Assembly (NCBI GenBank): GCA_029213005.1
Contig: JARGPI010000025.1
Span: 1-64,000 of the forward strand
Source of the DNA: Verrucomicrobiales bacterium
GTDB lineage: Bacteria > Verrucomicrobiota > Verrucomicrobiia > Verrucomicrobiales > DEV007
Length of the DNA stretch: 64,000 bases
Reading direction: 5' to 3'
In this document: positions 17,173 to 25,510 of the stretch, piece by piece
Numbering within the stretch: the stretch's first letter is position 1
Layout of the letters: every line of letters begins with the position of its first letter
Position numbers and translations under genes: made by a program
Notes under the pieces: model-generated
Told to the model about the DNA's origin: nothing
What the model saw: only the letters and a program-made list of their open reading frames with translations
Database searches by the model: none

Positions 17173-18062
17173 CGGGTAGCGTCAAGGGCTGGCATTTTTG
17201 ACCGGATCAGTTCCATGATCTGCTGCAGCGCCGGTTGGTGATTGCTCTTCCGATGCTGGGCGAAGTGGAGGTTGTTCACCAGCGGAGTGTAGCCCTCCCA
17301 TAGTATCGTAACGTCGGAAGCCTGAGTACACAGGAAATCCGGTATGATAGCAAATCCGGGAGCCCGCGACAGGTTCCTGAGAATCGAATGAAAATTCGGA
17401 ACGATATAGTTGGGTTTAAAGTCGGGCGCGGTCTGAAAGTTCTGTTTCCAGAACCTCACCATGTGGTCGTTATCTCCCGAGATTCCATACCAGGGGTGCT
17501 CCATCAGCCAGTCTTTTAACTCTACTGGATCGGATGGATCAAACCGGCTGGTATCGAGATCTTTGCCGGAGACCAGAACAATCCTTTCCTGAGAGAATCT
17601 CTGATAAGTGATGCCCCGTAGCTCCGGGCTGTGAGGTGTCACCACCAGGTCGATAACCTGAGCTTCGAGCTTTTTCAAAAGTTGCCGGTATTCGCCAAAC
17701 TCCACGATTAGATTGAAAGGCAGATCCGGAACCGCGGGTTCCAAACTGAGTTGAAACGTCTCAAAACACATCCCGAGTGTGATCGTGGGTCGGTCTTCGG
17801 TCGCGCCTCGCTGGCTTTTGATCTCGATTTCCTCAAGCCTGCTGATCGGATCCACGATGGAGTTGTAGAGCTGTTTGCCCCGCTCGGTAGGCACCAGTAA
17901 GCGGGGACGCCTCTCGAATAATTTGTAACCGACATGATTCTCCAGGGAGCTCAAATGCAGGCTCACTCCCGGTTGCGAGACGAGGAGATGCTCGGCCGCA
18001 GCCGTTACACTGCCGCGCTCATAGATGGTTTTGAAACTCCGGAGCCACTCGAGATTGATCAT
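17163..18062 (-). CDS. LysR-family transcriptional regulator
   Basis: The protein is 299 aa, a usual LysR length. An N-terminal winged helix-turn-helix (about 3-62) includes FKTIYERGSVTAAAEHLLVSQPGVSLHLSSLENHVGYKLFER. An effector-binding domain follows at about 90-290. It is divergently arranged with an SDR gene 128 bases away, and an inverted repeat suited to LysR binding lies between them. It most likely controls that SDR gene and itself. The effector is not known. Confidence 0.92.
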   Translation of the reverse strand: MINLEWLRSFKTIYERGSVTAAAEHLLVSQPGVSLHLSSLENHVGYKLFERRPRLLVPTERGKQLYNSIVDPISRLEEIEIKSQRGATEDRPTITLGMCFETFQLSLEPAVPDLPFNLIVEFGEYRQLLKKLEAQVIDLVVTPHSPELRGITYQRFSQERIVLVSGKDLDTSRFDPSDPVELKDWLMEHPWYGISGDNDHMVRFWKQNFQTAPDFKPNYIVPNFHSILRNLSRAPGFAIIPDFLCTQASDVTILWEGYTPLVNNLHFAQHRKSNHQPALQQIMELIRSKMPALDATRQD

Positions 18063-18065
18063 AAT

Positions 18066-18094
18066 AATAATCCATTCGTATGATTTGGATTATT
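18066..18094. promoter_or_regulatory. Candidate LysR operator
   Basis: Perfect arms AATAATCCA and TGGATTATT are separated by 11 bases, which fits the T-N11-A geometry of LysR sites. It lies directly upstream of the LysR start and about 100 bases upstream of the SDR start. Confidence 0.55.
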
Positions 18095-18190
18095 GGAATA
18101 ATCGTTGGAGATTGGCGATGATCAAGTCGAAAGCAGTTGAGCACTCCCGGTGGAGTTCGCTCAGCAGCTCCATTAACCACATAAAAATCT

Positions 18191-18979
18191 ATGAATCTTG
18201 AATTGAATGATAAAACAGCCCTTGTGACCGCATCCTCAGGTGGCATCGGACTTGAAATCGCCCGTTCCCTCGCAGCGGAAGGGGCTCGCGTCATTGTTAA
18301 CGGGCGCAGTCAGAAACGAGTCGATGAGGCGATTGCCGATATTCGGTCCCAGTTGCCTGATGCTAAACTTGAAGCTCTCGTGGCGGACAATTCCAATGTC
18401 GAAGGGACGGAAAAGACGCTGGCCGCGTTTCCTGAGATCGATATTCTGGTAAACAACCTTGGAATCTACGAAGCGGTCGGTTTTTTCGATGAAACCGATG
18501 AAGACTGGCAGCGTTTGTTCGAGACCAATATCATGAGCGGGGTTCGGCTGGCGCGGCATTACCTGAAAGGAATGCTCGACCGGAACGAAGGTCGCGTGAT
18601 TTTTATCTCAAGCGAATCCGGAATCAGTCCGGCCCCGGAAATGGCTCACTACAGTGCAACAAAGACGATGCAACTGGGTATTTCACGGGCCCTCGCAGAG
18701 ATGACCAAAGGAACCCGGGTGACGGTGAATAGCGTTCTGCCCGGACCGACCCTTACCGAAGGAGTGCAGAAATTTATAGCCGATGTATTGCCGGATTTAC
18801 CGGCAGAGGTGGCGGAAGCTAACTTCGTCGCCGAGAACCGCCCTAATTCGTTGATTCAACGTTTGATCCGCCCCAAGGAAATCGGTGATATCGTGACTTT
18901 TGTGAGTAGTCCTCTCGCGGCCGTGATCAATGGAAGTAATATCCGGGCGGAAGGGGGAATGGTGCAAAGCGCCTTCTGA
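18191..18979 (+). CDS. Short-chain dehydrogenase/reductase
   Basis: The protein is 262 aa and cytoplasmic. It has the NAD(P)-binding motif TASSGGIGLEIA (about 13-24), the NNLG motif, catalytic Ser in FISSESGI and the Y-x-x-K pair in HYSATKTM. R-S-Q-K after the second strand suggests NADP preference. The sequence is of the classical FabG-like oxidoreductase type; the substrate is unknown. Its divergent LysR neighbour is the likely regulator. Confidence 0.9.
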   Translation: MNLELNDKTALVTASSGGIGLEIARSLAAEGARVIVNGRSQKRVDEAIADIRSQLPDAKLEALVADNSNVEGTEKTLAAFPEIDILVNNLGIYEAVGFFDETDEDWQRLFETNIMSGVRLARHYLKGMLDRNEGRVIFISSESGISPAPEMAHYSATKTMQLGISRALAEMTKGTRVTVNSVLPGPTLTEGVQKFIADVLPDLPAEVAEANFVAENRPNSLIQRLIRPKEIGDIVTFVSSPLAAVINGSNIRAEGGMVQSAF

Positions 18980-18989
18980 TTCGTCGGTG

Positions 18990-19724
18990 CTAGCCCCGTG
19001 CGATTGAAATTTTAATAGCAGGGCGAAAGTCGGTTCTCGGAATTCCGTATGCCGGTGTGGATCTGGCCAGTCCTTCGGGTTGGAGCACATTGAACCAACC
19101 GGGGGAAAGGCCGGACTTCTCCGTCAGAAAATCGGCGACGGTAAGTGACTGTTCACTTCCGTCTGCGTCGCTGCGGTTGCCGGGGAGAAAGTAGGTGTAG
19201 GTGACTTTGACTCCGCTGTTTCCAGTCAGTTTCATATAGGCCAGCACCCGGTTAAGAAGCGCCCGGCCTGATGGCGTCAAGGCGGATCGATCACTTCCGA
19301 AGAGCCGGTCCACTGGAAAGACGATCTCCGATTCTTTGGTCAGTTTGAGAACCTCGAGTTCCTGTTCCATTTTCCGAATTTCCTGAATCCGATGAATGTC
19401 CACGGCTCGAATGGCCGGCATTCCCACGGGGGATTGCGGTTGCTGGACCGGGACCCTCGGTGCGGTGGGCCTCACGGTTGGATTGCGCACCGTGCTGGCG
19501 TATCCGAAGCCGGGAGTCGGGCTGTTAAGGTCAGCGGGAGGCGAAATAACGACGTCGCGATTGCTCGACGCAGCGGCTCCATCGATCTTTCCATCGCGGT
19601 TGGAAAATTGAATCCCGAACGGGCCGCCTTCGATCACAGTTTGCCCGAAACCGGGGAGAGACAGCAGGCCTAAGCCGAGAAAGCAGAGCATTTTAATGGG
19701 AGCGCGGTTCGATTCCATCATCAT
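18990..19724 (-). CDS. Secreted OmpA-like hypothetical protein
   Basis: The protein is about 244 aa, starting at a run of three ATG codons (19724, 19721 and 19718). A signal peptide (IKMLCFLGLGLLSLPGFGQ) is followed by a Pro-rich linker (about 60-110, PTVRPTAPRVPVQQPQSPVG). A short helical part and a C-terminal domain follow, with VFPVDRLFGSDRSALTPSGRALLNRVLAY, which resembles the start of an OmpA C-terminal domain. The peptidoglycan-binding residues are not clearly present. The resemblance is weak. It converges on the SDR gene. Confidence 0.6.
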   Translation of the reverse strand: MMMESNRAPIKMLCFLGLGLLSLPGFGQTVIEGGPFGIQFSNRDGKIDGAAASSNRDVVISPPADLNSPTPGFGYASTVRNPTVRPTAPRVPVQQPQSPVGMPAIRAVDIHRIQEIRKMEQELEVLKLTKESEIVFPVDRLFGSDRSALTPSGRALLNRVLAYMKLTGNSGVKVTYTYFLPGNRSDADGSEQSLTVADFLTEKSGLSPGWFNVLQPEGLARSTPAYGIPRTDFRPAIKISIARG

Positions 19725-19907
19725 AATTATAACTTGTTCGAATGAGACGTTTTGTGACGCCGCCTTATTGCAACCCTTAGCGATACACGGAAAAGGGGGA
19801 CGTTGCAAAGCGATTGGCAGCTGCGGCCCGTGGAGGAAAGAAATCCCTAGGTATTCCTCTACAACTGGCTGAAATGGGTGGTGGCGGAGCGGTATTTGAG
19901 TTAATCC

Positions 19908-20573
19908 ATGGTTATGAAATTTTGTATTCCACTCGCTTGTTTGTTAATCGGGTTCATCAGCCGGAGTCCGGCGGCGGAAAGTGCTGAGTATCAACCCGAA
20001 TTGTTCAAATCGATCCGGCTCGTTTACGAGGATTCTTTCGATGGCGACCTGAATCCGAAATTTTGGGAGGTTCGCCAAAGTAGCACCTGGGTCGTGGAGG
20101 GTGGAGTTTTGAAAGGGAGCGAATCCTCAAGGGCCTTTCAAAAAAAGATGCTCGATAAGGGTGACAAGGCGCATGCCGGACTCAAGCCGGTTATCTGGCT
20201 GAAGCAGGTTCCGGAGAATTTTGTCTGTAAGATGAGAATGCGTTACAACGCAGAGAGCTATCATCCCCGGTTCCCGTTACTCGATGTGGGCCATCACATC
20301 CATACGCTGATTTTTGCCGAAAAAGCCACGACTTTGAAAATCAAAAAGAACGTGGAGACCAAAGTGGTTGAGGAGCCGTTGCTACCACTTAATCAGTGGG
20401 TCGATGTCACTATAGAATTGAAGAAAGGAGTCCTGCTTCTGAAGATCGGTGATAAAAAACACATTTTCGAAAGTCCTGAAATCGATATGGCGGGGCATCA
20501 CCAAATCGATTTCAAAGGAGTGGATTTCGGTAGTTGTGAAATTGATCACCTCAGGCTTTGGGAAGGGAAGTAG
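19908..20573 (+). CDS. Secreted LamG/DUF1080-like protein
   Basis: The protein is 221 aa with a signal peptide (FCIPLACLLIGFISRSPAAES). The body has the concanavalin-like pattern seen in DUF1080/LamG proteins of this phylum: VYEDSFDGDLNPKFWEVRQ..., a W-V-x-E-G-G-V-L-K-G strand, NQWVDVTIELKKG and a closing IDHLRLWEGK. These are probably sugar-binding or hydrolase-like sandwich domains; no catalytic residues can be assigned. Start may be ATG at 19908 or 19914. Two shorter relatives lie at 57781 and 59111. Confidence 0.7.
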   Translation: MVMKFCIPLACLLIGFISRSPAAESAEYQPELFKSIRLVYEDSFDGDLNPKFWEVRQSSTWVVEGGVLKGSESSRAFQKKMLDKGDKAHAGLKPVIWLKQVPENFVCKMRMRYNAESYHPRFPLLDVGHHIHTLIFAEKATTLKIKKNVETKVVEEPLLPLNQWVDVTIELKKGVLLLKIGDKKHIFESPEIDMAGHHQIDFKGVDFGSCEIDHLRLWEGK

Positions 20574-20576
20574 AGG

Positions 20577-22820
20577 TTAGAATTTCACTTCGGCCCCGAG
20601 GATGAGATTGACGCCGGGTTCATTCTGCCCGGAGCCATGAGCGCGATAGGCTTCATCAAAAATATTTTCGACAGCGGTGTTCAGCGTGATGCGGTCGGTG
20701 GTATGCCATCCGGAGCGCAAAGTCCAGAGGTTGTAACCGGGTGTTCCGCCCGGCGGGATCCGCTGAGTGTCGCGGATGTCGCTGGTGCTGAGTCGGTCCG
20801 CACGATCGACGATGCGGGTGATTCCCTCGATCCAGAGGCGCTCGTCGGTCGATTCCCAGCGGGCTCCGAGATAACCGTTGGTTGGTAAAATGCGGCTTAA
20901 CACTTCTTCTTTTAAAACGGGCGCCGAGGTCGGGTAGGTCGTGACGCGACTGTCCTGATAGGCAAAACCACCGAAGAAATCGAGTTGGTCGTGGAGTTCG
21001 TAGTTAAAGGTCAGTTCGACTCCCTGAACATGGCCGTTGCCGGAGTTCAGTTTGGTCACTTCGTCAAGGCCGTCGACGACACGACCGGTTGGAGTCCGGA
21101 GGATGAGGTCTTCCACGTCGGTATAGAAGTAGGAGAGCGTTCCGGACACCGCTCCGGCATTGGCTTTCAGGCCGATTTCGTAGGTAATAAACTTTTCGGG
21201 GTCGAGGTTGGGAACTGGTGTCTCGATTTCGGTGCTCCGGTTGGAATCGAGGCGGGATAAATCGGACAGGTTGGGCGCCCGGAATCCCTGAGATACGGCG
21301 CCGAAGGCACGGAGGCGATCCATTTCGTCGAGCCGGTAGGAGATGCGGCCGCTTCCTACAAAGTTCGACCACTCGTTTTCTATAGAAATTTCATTTCCGG
21401 TGGCAGTGTCCTCGACGCTTCCAATGTCGATCGCGGCGTAGGTATAGCGACCACCCAGATCGAGGCGGGTCCGGTCATTGATTTCGGTCGAAGAGTTGAT
21501 TAAGACACTGGCGAGGTGGTAAGTGCCATCATCCCCGACCGGGCCCTGGATTTTGTCGCCACGATAGGAGCCGTCGGGATTGTAGTCCCGGTTAAAGGAA
21601 TTGATCCTGTCGTGATAGTAACTGGCGCCGTAAGTGAGATCGGTAAAATCGAGGTATTTGTCGAACTGAGCAAAACCACCCACGGTATCGACGGTGAAGC
21701 CCTGGTAGTCGAATCTCCCATTGGCCCGCTCGCGGTAGCGTTCTTCATCCTGCTGCTGGTGCGAGAGGTTAATTGAGTAGTGATCAAACCACGGGTTGAG
21801 AGCTTCTCCGTCGATCTGAGCATAGGACAATAGTCGGCTTTGATCGAGGGTTCGGGCGTTTTCGTCTCCGATCGTGGTTCCGGCCCAGCTTTGAGCGTAC
21901 TTCGTTTTGTGAACCCGCCAGGCATCGTCGATGTGGACTTGCTGATGGAAAAATGTGAGGCGGGTGTCATCATCGAGAAACAGTTCCAGTTTGGCATCCA
22001 TATCCCATTCCCCGTATCCGGTGTAGGGCAAAGTGCCGAGGTCGGCGGCTTTGATGTTTCCGAAATCTTTATAGGTGCCACCGATGATTAATCCATACTT
22101 TCCATCTTCACTGATCGTGTATTCACCCCGCTGGATGAAACTGTTTTCGCCGGAGGCGTAGCGGGAAAAGGTGCGTCCGCCTGAATAGGAGCCATCTTCG
22201 ATGTAGGTGGGGCGTCGGGTCATGGCCTGAACGGTGCCACCGATGGCGTCGCTGCCGTAGAGAACGGAGCCCTGTGACTTGACGAGTTCGATGCCGGCCA
22301 GTCCCTGGGAATCGACGGTGTTCCAATACTGATTGGGACCGGAGCGAAATACCGAATTGTTCAGCCGGACGCCATCGATGAGGAAGAGATTATGATAGCC
22401 GGTGAAGCCCCGGATGATGGGGGATCCCTGGCCGTGGGCGGTTTTCTGAACGAGCACACCGGGCGTCTGCTCGAAGGCCTCAGGGACGCTGCGAACCCCT
22501 CGTTCCATCAACGCGGTTTCGCTGATGCTGTCGACGATAAACGGTGAGGCGTAGTTCGACTCCACCACTCGGGAAGGAGTGATGACGAGGTCATCGACGA
22601 TCCGGTTGGGTGAATCATCATTGAGGACGAGGGGTGCAGTCGGGCGGTGCGACGGGGCGGACTCTCTGACTTCGGGGCGGGCTGGTTTTGACTCGATATA
22701 GCTGTTCGACGGGGTGGAGGTAACCACCGTCGTTTCCAGAGACGATGCGGGCGGTTCCGGCGTGTCCTGTGCGGATGACACGCCCAGTCCGAGCAGTAAG
22801 AGAATGAAAAGTTTTTTCAT
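20577..22820 (-). CDS. TonB-dependent receptor, heme/vitamin type
   Basis: The protein is 747 aa from the ATG at 22820, which begins a clean signal peptide (MKKLFILLLLGLGVSSAQD). The plug domain (about 85-210) contains VPEAFEQTPGVLVQKTAHGQ, PIIRGFTGYHNLFLIDGVRLN and 'VLYGSDAIGGTVQ'. The barrel ends in LILGAEVKF with a terminal Phe. The motifs GFRAPNLSDL and VPNLDPEKF resemble the FRAP and NPDL boxes of heme and hemoglobin receptors, which suggests heme or another bulky ligand. That would pair with the HemS-like genes, but this is inference. No Fur-like box is seen upstream. A palindromic repeat lies about 130 bases upstream. Confidence 0.88.
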   Translation of the reverse strand: MKKLFILLLLGLGVSSAQDTPEPPASSLETTVVTSTPSNSYIESKPARPEVRESAPSHRPTAPLVLNDDSPNRIVDDLVITPSRVVESNYASPFIVDSISETALMERGVRSVPEAFEQTPGVLVQKTAHGQGSPIIRGFTGYHNLFLIDGVRLNNSVFRSGPNQYWNTVDSQGLAGIELVKSQGSVLYGSDAIGGTVQAMTRRPTYIEDGSYSGGRTFSRYASGENSFIQRGEYTISEDGKYGLIIGGTYKDFGNIKAADLGTLPYTGYGEWDMDAKLELFLDDDTRLTFFHQQVHIDDAWRVHKTKYAQSWAGTTIGDENARTLDQSRLLSYAQIDGEALNPWFDHYSINLSHQQQDEERYRERANGRFDYQGFTVDTVGGFAQFDKYLDFTDLTYGASYYHDRINSFNRDYNPDGSYRGDKIQGPVGDDGTYHLASVLINSSTEINDRTRLDLGGRYTYAAIDIGSVEDTATGNEISIENEWSNFVGSGRISYRLDEMDRLRAFGAVSQGFRAPNLSDLSRLDSNRSTEIETPVPNLDPEKFITYEIGLKANAGAVSGTLSYFYTDVEDLILRTPTGRVVDGLDEVTKLNSGNGHVQGVELTFNYELHDQLDFFGGFAYQDSRVTTYPTSAPVLKEEVLSRILPTNGYLGARWESTDERLWIEGITRIVDRADRLSTSDIRDTQRIPPGGTPGYNLWTLRSGWHTTDRITLNTAVENIFDEAYRAHGSGQNEPGVNLILGAEVKF

Positions 22821-22953
22821 AACTCCGGACATACCAAATCAGATGAGGCTGCACAACCGGCCGGGGTTGAAATTGAAAAGTGGGCAGAAAGTGAGCAGGA
22901 CGCGGGCAGAATCTGTTCAGTGAGGCGGGGGCGGGGCAATGAAATGGATGATG

Positions 22954-22998
22954 GTACCCTGTACAGTCCCGGTGTACAAGCCGGACAGAAGGGTACAG
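22954..22998. repeat. Dispersed palindromic repeat, copy B (degenerate)
   Basis: One arm GTACCCTGTACAG (22954-22966) is intact. The other reads ACAGAAGGGTACAG (22985-22998), with extra bases inside. The copy lies between the divergence-free pair formed by the TonB receptor and the DMT transporter gene. Confidence 0.75.
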
Positions 22999-23017
22999 TT
23001 TGGGGCTGGGGCTTTTG

Positions 23018-23920
23018 TTAGGATTGGTTGATCAGGTAGATGCCGAGCAACATACCGATCAAACAAAAGACTTTTCTCACTATATTTTGTCTCTCTTTGA
23101 GGAGGATGACCCCGCCGAGAAATGTGATTAAAACCGACATGCGACGGATCGGCGAAATGACAGAAATCAGAGCGTCGGGATCGTGGACGGCGGTGAAGTA
23201 GAAGAGGTCGGCGACGAGTAGGCCCAGCCCGATGCAGGGGATGGTCCAGCGCCACTCGAATTGCCCGGTTTCCCACCATTCCCGTTTCCAGCCGATATAG
23301 AAAGGGAACAATACAATGGCGAGGTAGATCGAAAACCAGGCTTGCACGGTAACGGGATCGAGACCGGTTTTCTGTAGTAGAAATTTATCGCAGATCGAAC
23401 TGGTGGCTCCGAGGATCGTGGCAAGTACCAGGTACCAAACCCAGCGGTTTTTTCCGAAGTGAAAGCCTTCGCGTTTTCCGACAAGGGCGAAGGCGTAAAA
23501 TGAAATAAGTATCACGGTGATGCCGAGCCACTGCCAGAGAGTCGGCTTTTCGCCCATGAAAACGACGGCGATCAGGATGGTCCAGAGCGGGCCGGTGGAG
23601 CGGATCGGACCGGCCGTGGTGAGAGGGAGGTGCTTCAGCGCAAAATACCCGAACAGCCAGGAAAATGAGACCAGAGTCGATTTTACAATGATCCAGAAGT
23701 GCTCCCGGCCACTGAGGGCTGAGACTTCGAAAAAGCTCGATGGGAGCAATGCCGGCGAAAACCGGGAAAGCAGGATGAAGGGCAGCCAGACGGCTGCGCC
23801 GGTGAGCACGCCATAGAAGAGCACGGGTAACACGGCATTGTCCCTCACCGCGCTTTTCTTTAGTAGATCGTATCCGCCGAGACAAAACGCGGAAAGGATA
23901 GAAAGGAAAACCCAGGACAT
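23018..23920 (-). CDS. EamA/DMT-family membrane transporter
   Basis: The protein is 300 aa with about ten membrane segments, for example FLSILSAFCLGGYDLLKKSA, YLVLATILGATSSICDKFLL and VLITFLGGVILLKERQNIV. Two EamA repeats of about five helices each fit the fold, and SSICDKFLL corresponds to the start of the second repeat. The family exports metabolites across the inner membrane; the substrate is unknown. It lies 28 bases downstream of the receiver protein and may share its transcript. Confidence 0.85.
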   Translation of the reverse strand: MSWVFLSILSAFCLGGYDLLKKSAVRDNAVLPVLFYGVLTGAAVWLPFILLSRFSPALLPSSFFEVSALSGREHFWIIVKSTLVSFSWLFGYFALKHLPLTTAGPIRSTGPLWTILIAVVFMGEKPTLWQWLGITVILISFYAFALVGKREGFHFGKNRWVWYLVLATILGATSSICDKFLLQKTGLDPVTVQAWFSIYLAIVLFPFYIGWKREWWETGQFEWRWTIPCIGLGLLVADLFYFTAVHDPDALISVISPIRRMSVLITFLGGVILLKERQNIVRKVFCLIGMLLGIYLINQS

Positions 23921-23948
23921 CGTAATGAAGCTGAAAGAATCAGGACCG

Positions 23949-24353
23949 CTATTTCAGACGTTCCAGTTCTTCAGTAGCCCGTTTCAGCTTCAGTTGGGTT
24001 TCGATTCTGGCGAAGAGGATCGGGAAGTTGATCGGTTTTGCGACAAAATCGTTCGCGCCGTCGTCGAAGCAACTGACTACCTGCGCTTCCTCGTCTTTTG
24101 CCGTGGCCATTATCACCGGTAGCTGGATTTGCGTGTAGCTCTGTCGCAATTGACGGAGGGCTTCGATCCCGTTCAGAACCGGCATGTAGATATCCAGAAG
24201 GAGTAGGTCGAAGGGTTCACTATTGATTTTGTCGATCGCTTCCTGTCCGTTGCAGGCGGTGGCAACCTCGTAGCCCGCCTCGGTCAGTTTCCGGGATACG
24301 ACGGTGCGGATGACGAGGCCGTCGTCTGCAATGAGGATTTTTGCGGTGCTCAT
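23949..24353 (-). CDS. Single-domain response regulator
   Basis: The protein is 134 aa, essentially a lone receiver domain. The acidic pair is D10/D11 (ILIADDGLV), the phosphoacceptor Asp lies in LLLLDIYMPVLNG, the Thr/Ala motif is VIMATAKD and the conserved Lys is in VAKPINF. A short charged helix follows (KLKRATEELERLK). The start ATG overlaps the stop of the Ser/Thr kinase-Hpt gene as ATGA. It most likely receives or blocks a signal from that partner. No output domain is present. Confidence 0.9.
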   Translation of the reverse strand: MSTAKILIADDGLVIRTVVSRKLTEAGYEVATACNGQEAIDKINSEPFDLLLLDIYMPVLNGIEALRQLRQSYTQIQLPVIMATAKDEEAQVVSCFDDGANDFVAKPINFPILFARIETQLKLKRATEELERLK

Positions 24354-25501
24354 GAACCTGCCCAGTCTATCCTGAGGTGGGCGTCTTTCAATCGAGTCAT
24401 TGCTCCGGCGAACTTTTTCACGGTTTCCCGGCAGTGTTCCGGGTCGGATGCGGCGTATTGCTCGAGAGTTTTGGCGAGTGATTTCATTTCGCTGTATCCC
24501 AGAGTTGCCGCGGTTCCTCTGATCGACTGAGCAGTCTCAACGGCGTCGGTTCCGCGATTGGATTCCAGCTCTCTCAGGATTTGAGCGAGCAGATCGTTGG
24601 TTTCAGACTCAAACTGGTTGAGCAATTCGTGGGCGAGCGCGGCTTCGTTACTGGCCACTTCTCGAAGTTGCTTGTGATCAATGATTTCTGTCTCGGTGAA
24701 GGTGTCCAGCGCCGCTCCGGCACTGGCCGGGCGATCTGCCATTTCTTTTGCCATGAGGCTCTCCACCCAGTCGCAGATATGTTCGGGCACGTCGGGACGC
24801 AGCTCCTGAAGGGGGATTCGGGTGTGCATCATGTGAGAGGCCATGACCTGCGGAACCGTTTCGCCCTGGAAGGGATGTTGTCCTGTCAGGGTGTAGTAAA
24901 AAATGACACCTAGTGAATAGAGATCGGTCCGTCCATCGAGGGGGAGCGTTTCGAATTGCTCCGGTGCCATAAAAAAGATGGAGCCGAAAATCGAATCATC
25001 GTGACTGACGGTCTGGGTGGATGGTTTTCTTGCAAACTTGGCCAGTCCGAAGTCGAGAATTTTGAACTGAAACTTCGGGCCGGGCAGCCAGACGATCATA
25101 ATATTGGGCGGCTTCAAATCCCGGTGAAGCAAATTGGCGGATTGTGCGGCCTGAAGGCCTTCGAGGATTTGCACGGCAAATGTTTTGAAGTCCTCGACTG
25201 ACATCACGCCGTTTTCGACGACTTGATCGAGCGTTTGCCCCCGGAGCATTTCCATGACCACAAAAGGGCCTTCTTCATCGGTGCCGACATCGTGAACGGT
25301 CACGATATTCGGGTGATTCAAGGCGGAGAGTACTCTCGCTTCGGCGATGAGGTTTTCGGTCAGTTCTTCAATCGGCTGGCCGGAATCAACGAGGATTCGC
25401 TTGATGGCGACCTCGCGGTCGAGGTGGGTGTCGTGGGCGCGGTAGACAACTCCGACTCCGCCCTGACCAATTTTTTCGAAAACCTCGTACCTGTTATTCA
25501 T
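24350..25501 (-). CDS. Ser/Thr protein kinase with histidine-less Hpt domain
   Basis: The protein is 383 aa. The kinase domain lies at about 5-268: G-loop GQGGVG (12-17), K34, HRDLKPPN (126-133), DFG (150-152) and APEQ (179-182). A C-terminal helical domain (about 285-378) reads like an Hpt bundle, LLNQFESETNDLLAQIL then AQSIRGTAATLGYSEM. In canonical Hpt domains the last motif is AHxLKGxxxxLG. Here the phosphoacceptor His is Gln (residue 325, codon CAG). There is no membrane segment. The fusion with a receiver gene immediately downstream suggests a hybrid of kinase and phosphorelay modules in which the relay residue is lost. Confidence 0.9.
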   Translation of the reverse strand: MNNRYEVFEKIGQGGVGVVYRAHDTHLDREVAIKRILVDSGQPIEELTENLIAEARVLSALNHPNIVTVHDVGTDEEGPFVVMEMLRGQTLDQVVENGVMSVEDFKTFAVQILEGLQAAQSANLLHRDLKPPNIMIVWLPGPKFQFKILDFGLAKFARKPSTQTVSHDDSIFGSIFFMAPEQFETLPLDGRTDLYSLGVIFYYTLTGQHPFQGETVPQVMASHMMHTRIPLQELRPDVPEHICDWVESLMAKEMADRPASAGAALDTFTETEIIDHKQLREVASNEAALAHELLNQFESETNDLLAQILRELESNRGTDAVETAQSIRGTAATLGYSEMKSLAKTLEQYAASDPEHCRETVKKFAGAMTRLKDAHLRIDWAGS

Positions 25502-25510
25502 GAATGCCGC

